Assembly (NCBI RefSeq): GCF_000316035.1
Contig: NZ_ANHX01000011.1
Span: 186,001-250,000, forward strand
From: Paenibacillus sp. PAMC 26794
Lineage (GTDB): Bacteria > Bacillota > Bacilli > Paenibacillales > Paenibacillaceae
DNA length: 64,000 nucleotides
Direction: 5' to 3'
This document shows positions 23,633-31,768 of this stretch, piece after piece (the stretch's first letter is position 1; every line of letters begins with the position of its first letter). The notes under the pieces are model-generated. The model did not search any database. It was not told the origin of the DNA and was given only the letters and a program-made list of their open reading frames with translations. The translations under genes and the position numbers were made by a program.

Positions 23633-24025
23633 ATGTCGAAAAAAGTACATGAAGAAACAAATCAAGATTTTATTTCTATGGTATCCAAACAATTTGAATA
23701 CAATGATTCAGCATCTTATGAACTCTTACAAGCTTTAAGGGATTATGAAATACCGGGTGATCTAACTGCGTTCGAAATATCAGAACATATCTATAATCTT
23801 AATTGGGATAATTATGATGTTATTTCCCTTTCTACTAAATCAGGGCTCATCGGAAAATACCATGGAGAAAGCAAAGAGAACCTTAGAAGTAGGAGTCATT
23901 TACCACCATATACAAGAAGCTATGGAATTAAAGCTGGAATTTACTTAGTATCCATTTTAGAAAAGAATGATGATGATTATCGTAGTATTGATTTAATTCG
24001 AGAGCATAGAGTAAATTCTCTGTGA
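23633..24025 (+). CDS. Hypothetical cargo protein, 130 aa
   Basis: Several in-frame starts are clustered at 23624-23633. ATG 23633 is best placed after GGGGTG. The acidic helical protein with YELLQALRDYEIPGDLTAF is not recognised. It probably shares a transcript with the next gene, which begins 35 bp later. Confidence 0.5.
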   Translation: MSKKVHEETNQDFISMVSKQFEYNDSASYELLQALRDYEIPGDLTAFEISEHIYNLNWDNYDVISLSTKSGLIGKYHGESKENLRSRSHLPPYTRSYGIKAGIYLVSILEKNDDDYRSIDLIREHRVNSL

Positions 24026-24060
24026 CATGCCTTAAAACTATTAATCAAGGAGGAATTTCA

Positions 24061-24309
24061 ATGCCAAAGTTTGTAGTTGGAGATCAGATCCATTTTTACG
24101 AAGGGCCAATGAAAATCGCCGAGTTATCAGTTGAAGAGGTTGATAGCGAATCTTACAATTGGCTTTATCATCTGGAACCTGGTGATGAAATCTTTGGAAA
24201 GATTCGTCCAAAGCGAACTGTGGCTTCTGTCACGAAAGTCAAAGATGGCCTATCGGAAGAAGAAAATAGGTATTCCGATGGTATTTACCATGTACATCTA
24301 AGAAAATAA
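24061..24309 (+). CDS. Hypothetical protein, 82 aa
   Basis: ATG 24061 follows CAAGGAGGAATTTCA. It has a beta-rich pattern (KFVVGDQIHFYEGPMKIAEL), perhaps a small barrel. A terminator at 24320-24342 follows directly. Confidence 0.5.
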   Translation: MPKFVVGDQIHFYEGPMKIAELSVEEVDSESYNWLYHLEPGDEIFGKIRPKRTVASVTKVKDGLSEEENRYSDGIYHVHLRK

Positions 24310-24319
24310 CTATTGCGTA

Positions 24320-24342
24320 AGCACCTTAGGGTGCTTTTTTTG
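24320..24342 (+). terminator. Terminator
   Basis: AGCACC-TTA-GGGTGCT followed by a run of seven T. Confidence 0.8.
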
Positions 24343-24359
24343 TTGCCCCTTATATCAAC

Positions 24360-24392
24360 TTGACCAACCTCACTTATTGTCTGATACTGGAA
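24360..24392 (+). promoter_or_regulatory. Cargo promoter, shared motif copy 2
   Basis: TTGACC (24360-24365), a 16-bp spacer and TGATACTGGAA (24382-24392), matching the motif at 23572-23605. Confidence 0.5.
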
Positions 24393-24423
24393 GATGTATT
24401 AGAAATAGATTGGGAGTGGTCGG

Positions 24424-25140
24424 ATGAAGAAGAAGTATATTGCAATAATTGCTATAGGGATTTTTCTAATATGGGCTGGTTCAGCAGCGGCGATTTATAG
24501 ATGGGTAGGGGATGATGATCGCGGAACATTTGGGGATATGTTTGGGGCGGTCAACGCATTATTTTCGGGTTTCGCATTTGCCGGGTTGATTTACACCATT
24601 GCAGTGCAGCGACAAGAGTTGTCACTACAACGAGAAGCTACGGAGATGCAGACCGAAGAATTGAAGTTACAGCGAGAAGAAACGGCTCGATCTGCTGACC
24701 AATTGGAGGATCAGAAAAACTTACTGAATCTCCAAACAGCAATGGGAATTGTTAATGATCTCATCCAAACTAAAAATAGACGAGCTGAAGAAATTCAGTA
24801 CTATTTAAACGGAGAATATTATACGGGATATAACGGAATTTTTAGGATGCTGACACATGATCAATATCTAGGAGGAGTGAAGCCTACAGAGAACTCCTAT
24901 TTCATACAAAGTTACCTTAATACATTCTTTTTTATATTAGATTTTATTGCAGGATATAAACTTCAAAATGATCAAAAGGACCTCTTGGATAATCTTTTAA
25001 ACATGAATATGACAGACGATGAAGTTATGCTGATTTATATGGCAGTAGAACAAAACCAACAGAGATTAATAATGCTTAAGGTTCATGGATTCTATCCGCG
25101 GCACCAGAAAATAACTGGGCAAACAGTGAAGCTATCCTAG
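24424..25140 (+). CDS. AbiC-like putative phage abortive infection membrane protein
   Basis: Two N-terminal membrane spans (about 5-24 and 40-62) flank GTFGDMFGAVNALFSGFAFA. A charged coiled coil (RQELSLQREATEMQTEELKL) and a helical cytoplasmic domain follow. This GDxFGxxNALFSGxAFAG-plus-coil layout is typical of proteins annotated as putative AbiC-like phage abortive infection. The match is by eye. The gene has its own promoter motif and lies in the island, consistent with prophage-encoded defence. Confidence 0.65.
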   Translation: MKKKYIAIIAIGIFLIWAGSAAAIYRWVGDDDRGTFGDMFGAVNALFSGFAFAGLIYTIAVQRQELSLQREATEMQTEELKLQREETARSADQLEDQKNLLNLQTAMGIVNDLIQTKNRRAEEIQYYLNGEYYTGYNGIFRMLTHDQYLGGVKPTENSYFIQSYLNTFFFILDFIAGYKLQNDQKDLLDNLLNMNMTDDEVMLIYMAVEQNQQRLIMLKVHGFYPRHQKITGQTVKLS

Positions 25141-25186
25141 TAAAAGGATGGCTTTTTAATGGTATAAATTTATGGAGGTAATTGAT

Positions 25187-25369
25187 ATGAACATCAGAAT
25201 CGTGCTAATCGATCAGATTAATGCAGCAGCATACAACCCCTTGGTTGACTTTCAGCCAGACGACCTCGAATATGAGAAGCTTCGCCGCAGCATAGAGGAA
25301 CGAACGTACTGGGCATATGGCCGCGGTCATCAGCGATACAAGAAAATGGTCAATGACCAGCAAAGGTAA
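25187..25369 (+). pseudogene. Truncated ParB-domain gene fused into a terL fragment
   Basis: ATG 25187 has a good ribosome site (TGGAGGTAATTGAT). The first 38 residues match the start of phage ParB-like proteins (VLIDQINAAAYNP, LEYEKLRRSIEE). The sequence then jumps to the later motif GRGHQRYK, so the part between is deleted. It passes straight into terL DNA in another frame and stops. The junction has the shared bases TACAAG. It is a recombination scar rather than a working gene. Confidence 0.75.
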
Positions 25370-25523
25370 GATGCTCCTTGAAAGTAAGAAGGACATGAAG
25401 AAGCGCGGATTAAAATCACCAGACAGAGCTGACGCTTATGTTCTCACCTTCGGTGAATATTTGCTGGGGGTACCTCAGTCTATAATACTTCCGACAATAA
25501 GTAGTGTAACCGTAAAAATATGA
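25337..25523 (+). pseudogene. Second, diverged copy of the terL 3' end
   Basis: This aligns base for base, without gaps, to 19057-19243 of the intact terL. I count about 28 differences in 187, roughly 85% identity, many of them at third codon positions. It encodes the last 60 or so TerL residues ending ISSVTVKI. It must derive from a related phage's terL, not from a recent duplication of this one. Confidence 0.9.
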
Positions 25524-25856
25524 ACAGAGTGATTTTTTCTAGGTTAATATAAGATGATAAATGGGGAATTGACTTGGTAGTTTACTTTTTAACAGACTAG
25601 CGATTAATCAACACCCGCAATAATAACTCCACCGAGCAAATTGATTTAAAATGTTGTGAGGAGGATGGGAACGAGAGGAACGGTAGTCTCACGATGAAGA
25701 AAATATTCTCTAATCAAACTGAAGTAATTAGCCAATCTGTTTGAGGAACTAGTCCAAAGCGCTCAGTAATACATATTAAAAAGAATCCGTCAGTAATATT
25801 CCCAATGAAAGAATCTATACTTTTTTGTGAACATTTCCGATATATAAATTAAGGGA
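25524..25856. other. Intergenic stretch, nothing identified
   Basis: 333 bp, AT-rich, with stop codons in all frames. A possible ribosome site (GAGGAGGATGG, about 25659) leads nowhere. I see no gene, repeat or terminator. Confidence 0.4.
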
Positions 25857-26567
25857 GTGATTACAATAAATAAGAAGTATACTGAATATCCAAGTGCTTC
25901 AAAATACTTGAGTAAAGAATATGAGTTGAAAACGAAGTGGTATAAGCCAAAAAGTAAAATAAACTTAGAAAAAATAGAAACTCTTAAAGATAAATTAAAA
26001 GAAGATCTTTCATTAAGTGAATTAATGATTTTGAAAATTGATTTAGATACTGATCTAGAACAATCTAAAGGATTTGCTCCTGTGGTATCTACATTTGCAG
26101 TAGTAGTTACAATTATGAGCCTTGTTTTTAATAACTCTACCAACTCTAGTAACAGGCTGAATGACCAACTTAGCAATTTAACTGAAAAATTGAACAATAT
26201 GCAGTTTGAGTCACTTCCACTCAAAGAAAAGATAGTTAAATTTTCTGATTATGCTCTTGAACAAATAGATAGTTTATCATTAATTTCAATGAAAACGACA
26301 ATTAATTCCATTTCTATGGGAATGTTGGCTGTTTGCCTGATTATAATGGGGCTTTACTATTATGACTCGATCAAAACAGCTGCACTATTAAGCTCCATTG
26401 TTTCTCAATCTTATGACGAAAAAGAAAAAGAGGAAGAGCAAGAAAAAGAACTCCATAAAATAGAGGAACTGAATAAAGAAAGATTTGAATTGAATCATGT
26501 AATTCTAAAAAAGGAGGAATTTGAACGAAAAAAAATAAGACTTCCTAATAATAAAGGAAAATATTGA
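25857..26567 (+). CDS. Two-span membrane protein with coiled coil, unknown
   Basis: Not recognised. Two membrane segments (about 72-92, FAPVVSTFAVVVTIMSLVF, and 153-170, ISMGMLAVCLIIMGLYYY) enclose an external loop. The last 60 residues are a glutamate/lysine coiled coil in the cytoplasm. The start is ambiguous: GTG 25857 overlaps the AAGGGAG site, while an ATA at 25866 would be ideally spaced. The layout resembles membrane components of prophage exclusion systems, but that is only analogy. Confidence 0.55.
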   Translation: MITINKKYTEYPSASKYLSKEYELKTKWYKPKSKINLEKIETLKDKLKEDLSLSELMILKIDLDTDLEQSKGFAPVVSTFAVVVTIMSLVFNNSTNSSNRLNDQLSNLTEKLNNMQFESLPLKEKIVKFSDYALEQIDSLSLISMKTTINSISMGMLAVCLIIMGLYYYDSIKTAALLSSIVSQSYDEKEKEEEQEKELHKIEELNKERFELNHVILKKEEFERKKIRLPNNKGKY

Positions 26568-26763
26568 TTGTCGATTATTTGGAGTAACGTTGAATGATGA
26601 GCCTTTACTAAAATTTAGAAATGATAGTTTTGTATTTTGAATATCAGGGCGAGAATGAAACATCTCTGAGGTGGACCTTTTCTCGCTTCTCTAATTGATT
26701 CAGTGAATTTAATAATGATTGTCGGAACGTGCTTAGGTTAATCTACTCATTTAAAGAAATGAT

Positions 26764-27221
26764 AATGGCAAGACGGAAAAGCAAGGATAAGCAGGAAGCA
26801 GAAGTGTTCCAAGGATTGACTGGAATGGGATGTTGGGAGTTATTGTATTAATGATCAGCATTCAACTTAAACGAGCTGAATGTCTTATGTGGTCCAGGAT
26901 AGTAGAAATTGATAATATGGACGGAGTACGGTTTGAGCATCATCTTAATCATTTGTTTCGATCTTAGGGATACAAAGTAGAAGTTAAAAAGCATCCGGTT
27001 ATTTTGGGGCGGATCTTATTATGTTAAAGAAGAACAACGAATTGTGCAGTAATAGCCAAGCGTTATAAAAATGTAGGTTTGAGAGTTGTGCAGGAAGTCC
27101 AAGGGGCTAAGGCACACTATAAGCTATGGTCATTACTAACAGTAGTTTAATTCAGTAGGATTATGTGCTTGCAAAATCAATCGGAGTCAGACTGATCAAG
27201 ATCAACAGAAATAAACTTTGA
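26764..27221 (+). pseudogene. Decayed Mrr-like restriction endonuclease gene
   Basis: Broken frames together spell a known domain layout. MARRKSKDKQEAEVFQG starts at 26764. After a gap comes IDNMDGVRFEHHLNHLFRS, a stop codon, then GYKVEV; a shifted frame gives NNERIVVQ, another AKRYKNVGLRVVQEVQGAKA, and a last one MVITNSS...DYVLAKSIGVRLI. These match the membrane-anchored restriction endonuclease (Mrr_cat) family. At least two stops and several frameshifts make it inactive. Confidence 0.75.
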
Positions 27222-27358
27222 AGATGATCTTGGCAATGAAATAGAGAGTAACTGGTATAAAAAACTTTGAAGCGTAAAGACGAGGGCATGATTGAGCGCA
27301 GCATTTTTTGCTGCAGACTGTACGGCCGCCGATCTTTAAATTTTTGAAGGAGGTACAC

Positions 27359-27607
27359 ATGGACGTTATAAACGATTCAATAGAAAAGTCATTTACAGAC
27401 GTTTCGATGGCAATGATTGAAGCATTAGGAATTTATTTGGTTTTACCAATCATAGTAGCAGCTGTTTTAGTTAGGTTTGTTTTTAGATTGAGAGGCCCAG
27501 CTTTTAAACTTGTATATGGAATTATAGCATTTGGTTGCTTGTACCTCTTTGTTTATAAGGGCATTCCTCATTTTCAGATCGCGTATGAAAGCAGATTATC
27601 TAAATAA
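27359..27607 (+). CDS. Small two-span membrane protein, 82 aa
   Basis: ATG 27359 follows GAAGGAGGTACAC. Residues 22-44 (IEALGIYLVLPIIVAAVLVRF) and 52-68 are membrane segments. Not recognised. It sits directly after the decayed endonuclease and may have been its partner. Confidence 0.55.
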   Translation: MDVINDSIEKSFTDVSMAMIEALGIYLVLPIIVAAVLVRFVFRLRGPAFKLVYGIIAFGCLYLFVYKGIPHFQIAYESRLSK

Positions 27608-27719
27608 TACATATCACAGCCAAAGTCGTTCCTTCACTGGATCGGCTTTTTTTATTTTAGGAATTGAAGTGATCAGCAGCAGAAGACGGAAGAAGCATTG
27701 TGTTCGTCCCAAAAAGTAG

Positions 27720-27817
27720 CCAAAAAAGGAATGCAAAGGTTGTGCATGGGTAGATGGTATGTAGTAAAGCAGTTCTGTAGTAGGCCTGAATGCCCGAAGG
27801 AAGGAATTTCCTCTTGA
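27720..27817 (+). pseudogene. Frameshifted zinc-finger gene remnant
   Basis: One frame reads PKKECKGCAWVDGM then stops. The next frame continues VVKQFCSRPECPKEGISS. Joined, they make a C..C/C....C zinc protein like those common in this phage group. A frameshift near 27757-27761 destroys it. Confidence 0.5.
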
Positions 27818-27868
27818 TTGTCGAATTAGCTTATTTAGATATTATTTTTTTATTTAGGAGGAATTATT

Positions 27869-28090
27869 ATGGAACTGCATTCAGAACAAGTGAGATCCGG
27901 CATGATTAATGGCAAAATGTACTCAGGATTTTTTACACTTTTGCCTGATGGTCAATACATGGCAACTGTTGTTGGACATGAAACAAGCGAAAACGGATTT
28001 GGCGAGCACCACACTGAAATGTGCAACAGTAAAGAAGAAGCAGTTGCTACGATCAATGAGATTTGGGGGAAGATTGGGCGAGCTAATTAA
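27869..28090 (+). CDS. Hypothetical protein, 73 aa
   Basis: ATG 27869 follows TTAGGAGGAATTATT. A beta-rich small protein (KMYSGFFTLLPDGQYMATVV) with a helical end. No recognised family. Confidence 0.5.
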   Translation: MELHSEQVRSGMINGKMYSGFFTLLPDGQYMATVVGHETSENGFGEHHTEMCNSKEEAVATINEIWGKIGRAN

Positions 28091-28165
28091 ATAAAATAAT
28101 TCTTAAGTCGACCAAAATTTAAATATCAGAGAAAGACTATTTTAACAAGGAGTAGTGAAGGGATT

Positions 28166-28450
28166 ATGGAGCGAAAAGAAATTTTGATTGGAAATAAAAA
28201 GTATGAGTTGTTGTCTTTTGAAAATATCCAACATATAGATTTTGATGGTCAGGAAATGGATGCGGTATCTGTCTTTTTCAAAGTAGAGACACAAGAAGAA
28301 TGTATGGATACAGCAAATTTGTACAGTTCTCGTAAGCATTATTCTGTCAAGCTCCCAGATGAGGATACATTTTACGGACTTTCTGTTTCTGCTTCTTCTG
28401 GAAGTGAAAATGATAGAGTATATTCAGTCCATGTTGTTTTCGGGATATAA
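28166..28450 (+). CDS. Hypothetical protein, 94 aa
   Basis: ATG 28166 lies after GTGAAGGGATT. It is a beta-rich acidic protein without a recognised motif. It stands alone between two remnants in the island. Confidence 0.5.
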   Translation: MERKEILIGNKKYELLSFENIQHIDFDGQEMDAVSVFFKVETQEECMDTANLYSSRKHYSVKLPDEDTFYGLSVSASSGSENDRVYSVHVVFGI

Positions 28451-28560
28451 CTCAAGATTAAGTATCTTTCTTGGTTGTGCTGTTTGTTTGCGAATTTATT
28501 AAAAGTAATGGAAACAAAATATCACAACGCCCTTTTTATGTTTTAATTTGAGTATAGAAA

Positions 28561-28680
28561 TTGGAGTTACAAGTTATACCGATCAATCAAATTAATGAAA
28601 TCAGCTTAGAACGATCGCCTGGAACGAATGTACCGGTAAATGCTAGGAGTCATCAACGGCATAAGATTATATTGAAATAA
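28561..28680 (+). pseudogene. Second ParB-domain remnant
   Basis: A 39-codon frame reads LQVIPINQINEISL and, 15 residues later, NARSHQRHKIILK. These are the two conserved blocks of phage ParB-like proteins with the middle deleted, the same pattern as at 25187. There is no ribosome site. It is a separate relic, since the sequences differ clearly. Confidence 0.55.
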
Positions 28681-28766
28681 CTGGTTTATATTAAACTGTA
28701 GGTATCTATAACGGAAGTAGGTATCTTAAGTCGAGTTTTATTAGTCTATTTTAGGGAGCTGATTTG

Positions 28767-29918
28767 ATGGGGAAATTCATTGCATTAAAAGTTGGTCAAG
28801 GAGATTCATTCTATCTTGAACATGAGGAAACATCTATTTTAGTAGATGGCGGAAGAGCACAAGAATATTTTCCTGATCTTTTTGAAGCTACAACTAGCAA
28901 GGATAAAGTTGATATTATTGTCTGTACACATAGTGATGCTGATCATGCATATGGTATACTGGGATTTTTAAAAAGTCATCTTACTTGTAAAGAGGTTTGG
29001 TTACCAGGAATTTGGACAGACAGACTTCAAGATTTGCTTGAAAGTGAAAATAAATTTATTGAAGAATTAGTTAGTAGGATTGATTCTTTAGGTAATGATG
29101 ACACTGAGTTTAAATTAGAAGAGTATGGTGATATCCATTCAGAAAAAATACATACTAAATTGAAAGAAACCAATGGTATGGATGAAAAACCAATATCCTT
29201 AATAATGGACAGAATAGAGGAATCTTATTCTGATGTTGATTTCAAATTAGAATTAACACTTAATCATTACTCTTATCTTCCAATTATTTGGAAAGATAGG
29301 GGCTCATTTAAATGGGACTTATTTGTAGAAGCGATTGATACGGCTAAAATCATAAAGGAAATTGCTTCTCAAGCTTATCATAAAGGAGCCTTAATTAGAT
29401 GGTTTCAGTATGATGATAGAAGAAGTGAGGGTGGGGAAAAAGGGACTTTAGTGCCAATAAACTCTATTGAAATTATTAAAGTCTCACCACGAAAATTAGA
29501 TGCGCTAGAATATCTCTCTCTTTCCCGTGCCAACAAGCTTAGCCTTGTATTTCACTCTGAAGGAAATGATAATACCCCTGCAGTATTATTTTCGGCAGAT
29601 TCAGATTTGTCGTTTAATCAAGAAATACCTTGGACGAATGGAATGATAATAACTGCAGCACACCATGGGGCTGAGAGCAATAAAGGGTTTTACGATAGAT
29701 ATGAACTTGATAAAGGGACTAAGTATATTAAACCAATATGGGTTCGAAGTGATGGGAAATATGCAAAGAGACCTGGGAATTGGTTTACCTCTATTACATC
29801 TGACTCTAAATTCTGTACCTTATGTCGTGGTGGTGGAAAAATAAAGCAAAATGTCCATTTAGGCATTGTTAACTCTAATTGGTCGGCAATATCTACAAAT
29901 CTCTGTAGTTGTAAATGA
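28767..29918 (+). CDS. Metallo-beta-lactamase-fold hydrolase, 383 aa
   Basis: The N-terminus (KVGQGDSFYLEHEETSILVDGG) and HSDADH (H55, D57, D59, H60) are the ComEC/Rec2-type MBL signature. AAHHGAESN at H299-H300 supplies a later metal ligand. The C-terminus has CTLC and CSC, perhaps an extra zinc site. There is no signal peptide, so it is cytoplasmic, unlike ComEC. Standalone MBL proteins of this kind occur in defence islands and may cut nucleic acid or nucleotides; the substrate is unknown. ATG 28767 follows GGGAG. It overlaps a short frame at its 3' end. Confidence 0.8.
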   Translation: MGKFIALKVGQGDSFYLEHEETSILVDGGRAQEYFPDLFEATTSKDKVDIIVCTHSDADHAYGILGFLKSHLTCKEVWLPGIWTDRLQDLLESENKFIEELVSRIDSLGNDDTEFKLEEYGDIHSEKIHTKLKETNGMDEKPISLIMDRIEESYSDVDFKLELTLNHYSYLPIIWKDRGSFKWDLFVEAIDTAKIIKEIASQAYHKGALIRWFQYDDRRSEGGEKGTLVPINSIEIIKVSPRKLDALEYLSLSRANKLSLVFHSEGNDNTPAVLFSADSDLSFNQEIPWTNGMIITAAHHGAESNKGFYDRYELDKGTKYIKPIWVRSDGKYAKRPGNWFTSITSDSKFCTLCRGGGKIKQNVHLGIVNSNWSAISTNLCSCK

Positions 29919-29986
29919 ATGAGATAGTTGAACTTGATGTTGTTTACAGAATGTATGATGAAAAGAAATGCTTTGTAGTGAAATAA
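29915..29986 (+). pseudogene. Truncated partner gene overlapping the MBL stop
   Basis: ATG 29915 overlaps the MBL gene's TGA (ATGA) and opens 23 acidic codons before a stop. Such overlaps normally join operon partners, so this may be the stump of a second gene. Downstream to 30218 I see only short broken frames. Confidence 0.35.
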
Positions 29987-30218
29987 GGCATAAAGGTGAA
30001 AGTGGCCAAAACCACTCTACTAACAAAGCAGTGTTAAGAATGAAAACAAGATGCTAGACACATTGTTACGAAATATGATGTGGTTGAAAAGGTACTGTGA
30101 AGGGTGACTGTCTCGTTCCTTCTTTGTTGGGGGGATTAATAAGAGGTTGTCCATTAAATCCGTAGTAACACTATAGTAACTCGATGATATTATAAATCCA
30201 TAGAAGTATGAAGAACTT
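29987..30218. other. Right edge of the island, nothing identified
   Basis: About 230 bp with stops in all frames and no recognisable motif. Probably decayed sequence before the portal gene's terminator. Confidence 0.4.
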
Positions 30219-30254
30219 TAGAAGGTAAGGAAACTTTTCCTGCCTTCTATTTTT
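30219..30254 (+). terminator. Terminator just before the portal gene
   Basis: TAGAAGGTAAGGAAA pairs imperfectly with TTCCTGCCTTCTA, followed by TTTTT. It would insulate the structural genes from island transcripts, or attenuate late transcripts. Confidence 0.7.
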
Positions 30255-30272
30255 ATGTCTGGAGGTGAAACA

Positions 30273-31730
30273 TTGAAATGGTATCATAAAGCCATTTATT
30301 CATTTGCGAATTCAGTTCTTCCGGCTGCCGTAAAGCGGCAGATGATGGGTATTGGTAGAATGACCTCGCCAAGGTCATCAAACGGATGGGATATATTCAA
30401 TTGGCTCCCGAAAAAGTACCAGAGAGCTCATAACATTGATCTGACTAAACTCCAAAACCATACAGCCGAGGAATTGCTTGAGATTCTTGTGTCTGTTCAT
30501 CCCGATATTTCGCATGCGCTCTACAACTTTCTGCGTATGGGAGACACGCCACTTACATTTACAGCAAAGAAGCAGAGTGGCAGTGACGATAAGAATGGGC
30601 AGAGATCGTTAGATGCAATCAAGAACTTACTGGATTCTCCACTTCCCTCACCTGGTTATCAGCATGGAAGGTCGTTGGACAAGCTTGATACGATTCAGCG
30701 GATGATGATCATGGTACGTGGGGCTTGTGCTGGTGAAGTAGTTCTTAACGATCGTTGTAACGATGTGATTGATATCATACCTGTTGACCCTGCGACGATT
30801 TGGTTTAGGAGAGAAGAGGGGACGAATCGACTTGTGCCTTGGCAATACATCAAGAATCCACGACCTCGTACTGGCGAAGAATGGTATGGTCAGTATAAGA
30901 AGATCGATACGCCGACATTCATTTATGAAGAGTTCGATCCGATGATAGATGATCCGTATGGGCGAACACCGATATTACCTGTTCTTCAAGCGGTGTTTTT
31001 TCATTTACAGGTTTTGCAGGATTTGAAGGCAGTTGTTCACAATCAGGGATACCCAAGATTGGATATTTCCGTGGTTGAGGAAGTCTTATTAAAAAACATG
31101 CCAAATCAATATAAGAATAATCCTGCTGGTCAACAAAAGTGGTTGACTGAACGTATGAGTGAAATTATGGGGCATTTTAATTCGCTAAATCCAGATGACG
31201 CTATGATTCATTGGGATAGTGTGAAAGTTGAATATCTCAAGGGTGGCAATTCAGGACCGATGATCGACATCAAAAAATTGATTGATATTATTGATACTCA
31301 GATGGCAACCGGATTGAAGACTTTGCTCACATTACTGTCTAGGCATCAAGGTTCCACTGAGACATACAGCTCCGTGGATACTCAAATATATATCAAGTCT
31401 GTAGAGTCCGCACGGAACGTAACCAAGCGTTTCTGGAAGCGGGCTTTTTCTATGGCTGCTAGAGTACGTGGTATTCAAACGCTTGTTCAAGCAGATTATG
31501 CTCCGATTGATTTGCGTTCCGAGATGGAACGAGAACGAGATTTAAGAGCGAAGCTGAACAACTATGTGCTTGCAGAAAAGGAACGTTACATCACGTCTAG
31601 GGAAGCTGCTACAGAGGCTAGATGGATAATAGGTCTTGATCCTAACATTCCGCTTGAGTTAATTACAGAACTGGAGAACAAACGCTCTACTGCTCAAACA
31701 CAGCCTCTTGTCACTCCGCAGAATGAGTGA
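30273..31730 (+). CDS. Portal protein
   Basis: The dodecameric portal forms the capsid vertex for DNA entry. The 485-aa product has the expected length, with HPDISHALYNFLRMGDTPL near residue 75, a central GACAGEVVLNDR and IIPVDPATIWFRRE region, and a C-terminal helical crown (MERERDLRAKLNNYV). TTG 30273 is well spaced from GGAGGTG; the in-frame ATG at 30255 is inside the terminator. Its position before the protease and capsid genes confirms the call. Confidence 0.88.
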   Translation: MKWYHKAIYSFANSVLPAAVKRQMMGIGRMTSPRSSNGWDIFNWLPKKYQRAHNIDLTKLQNHTAEELLEILVSVHPDISHALYNFLRMGDTPLTFTAKKQSGSDDKNGQRSLDAIKNLLDSPLPSPGYQHGRSLDKLDTIQRMMIMVRGACAGEVVLNDRCNDVIDIIPVDPATIWFRREEGTNRLVPWQYIKNPRPRTGEEWYGQYKKIDTPTFIYEEFDPMIDDPYGRTPILPVLQAVFFHLQVLQDLKAVVHNQGYPRLDISVVEEVLLKNMPNQYKNNPAGQQKWLTERMSEIMGHFNSLNPDDAMIHWDSVKVEYLKGGNSGPMIDIKKLIDIIDTQMATGLKTLLTLLSRHQGSTETYSSVDTQIYIKSVESARNVTKRFWKRAFSMAARVRGIQTLVQADYAPIDLRSEMERERDLRAKLNNYVLAEKERYITSREAATEARWIIGLDPNIPLELITELENKRSTAQTQPLVTPQNE

Positions 31731-31768
31731 GTTGGCAAGTTTACTATATCAAGGAGGTGAAAAACCAA

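Noticed and set aside
19230..25530. Insertion sequence or transposon bounded by the two terL ends
   Set aside because: No transposase is seen and the terL copies differ by about 15%, so they are not target duplications; recombination with another phage fits better.
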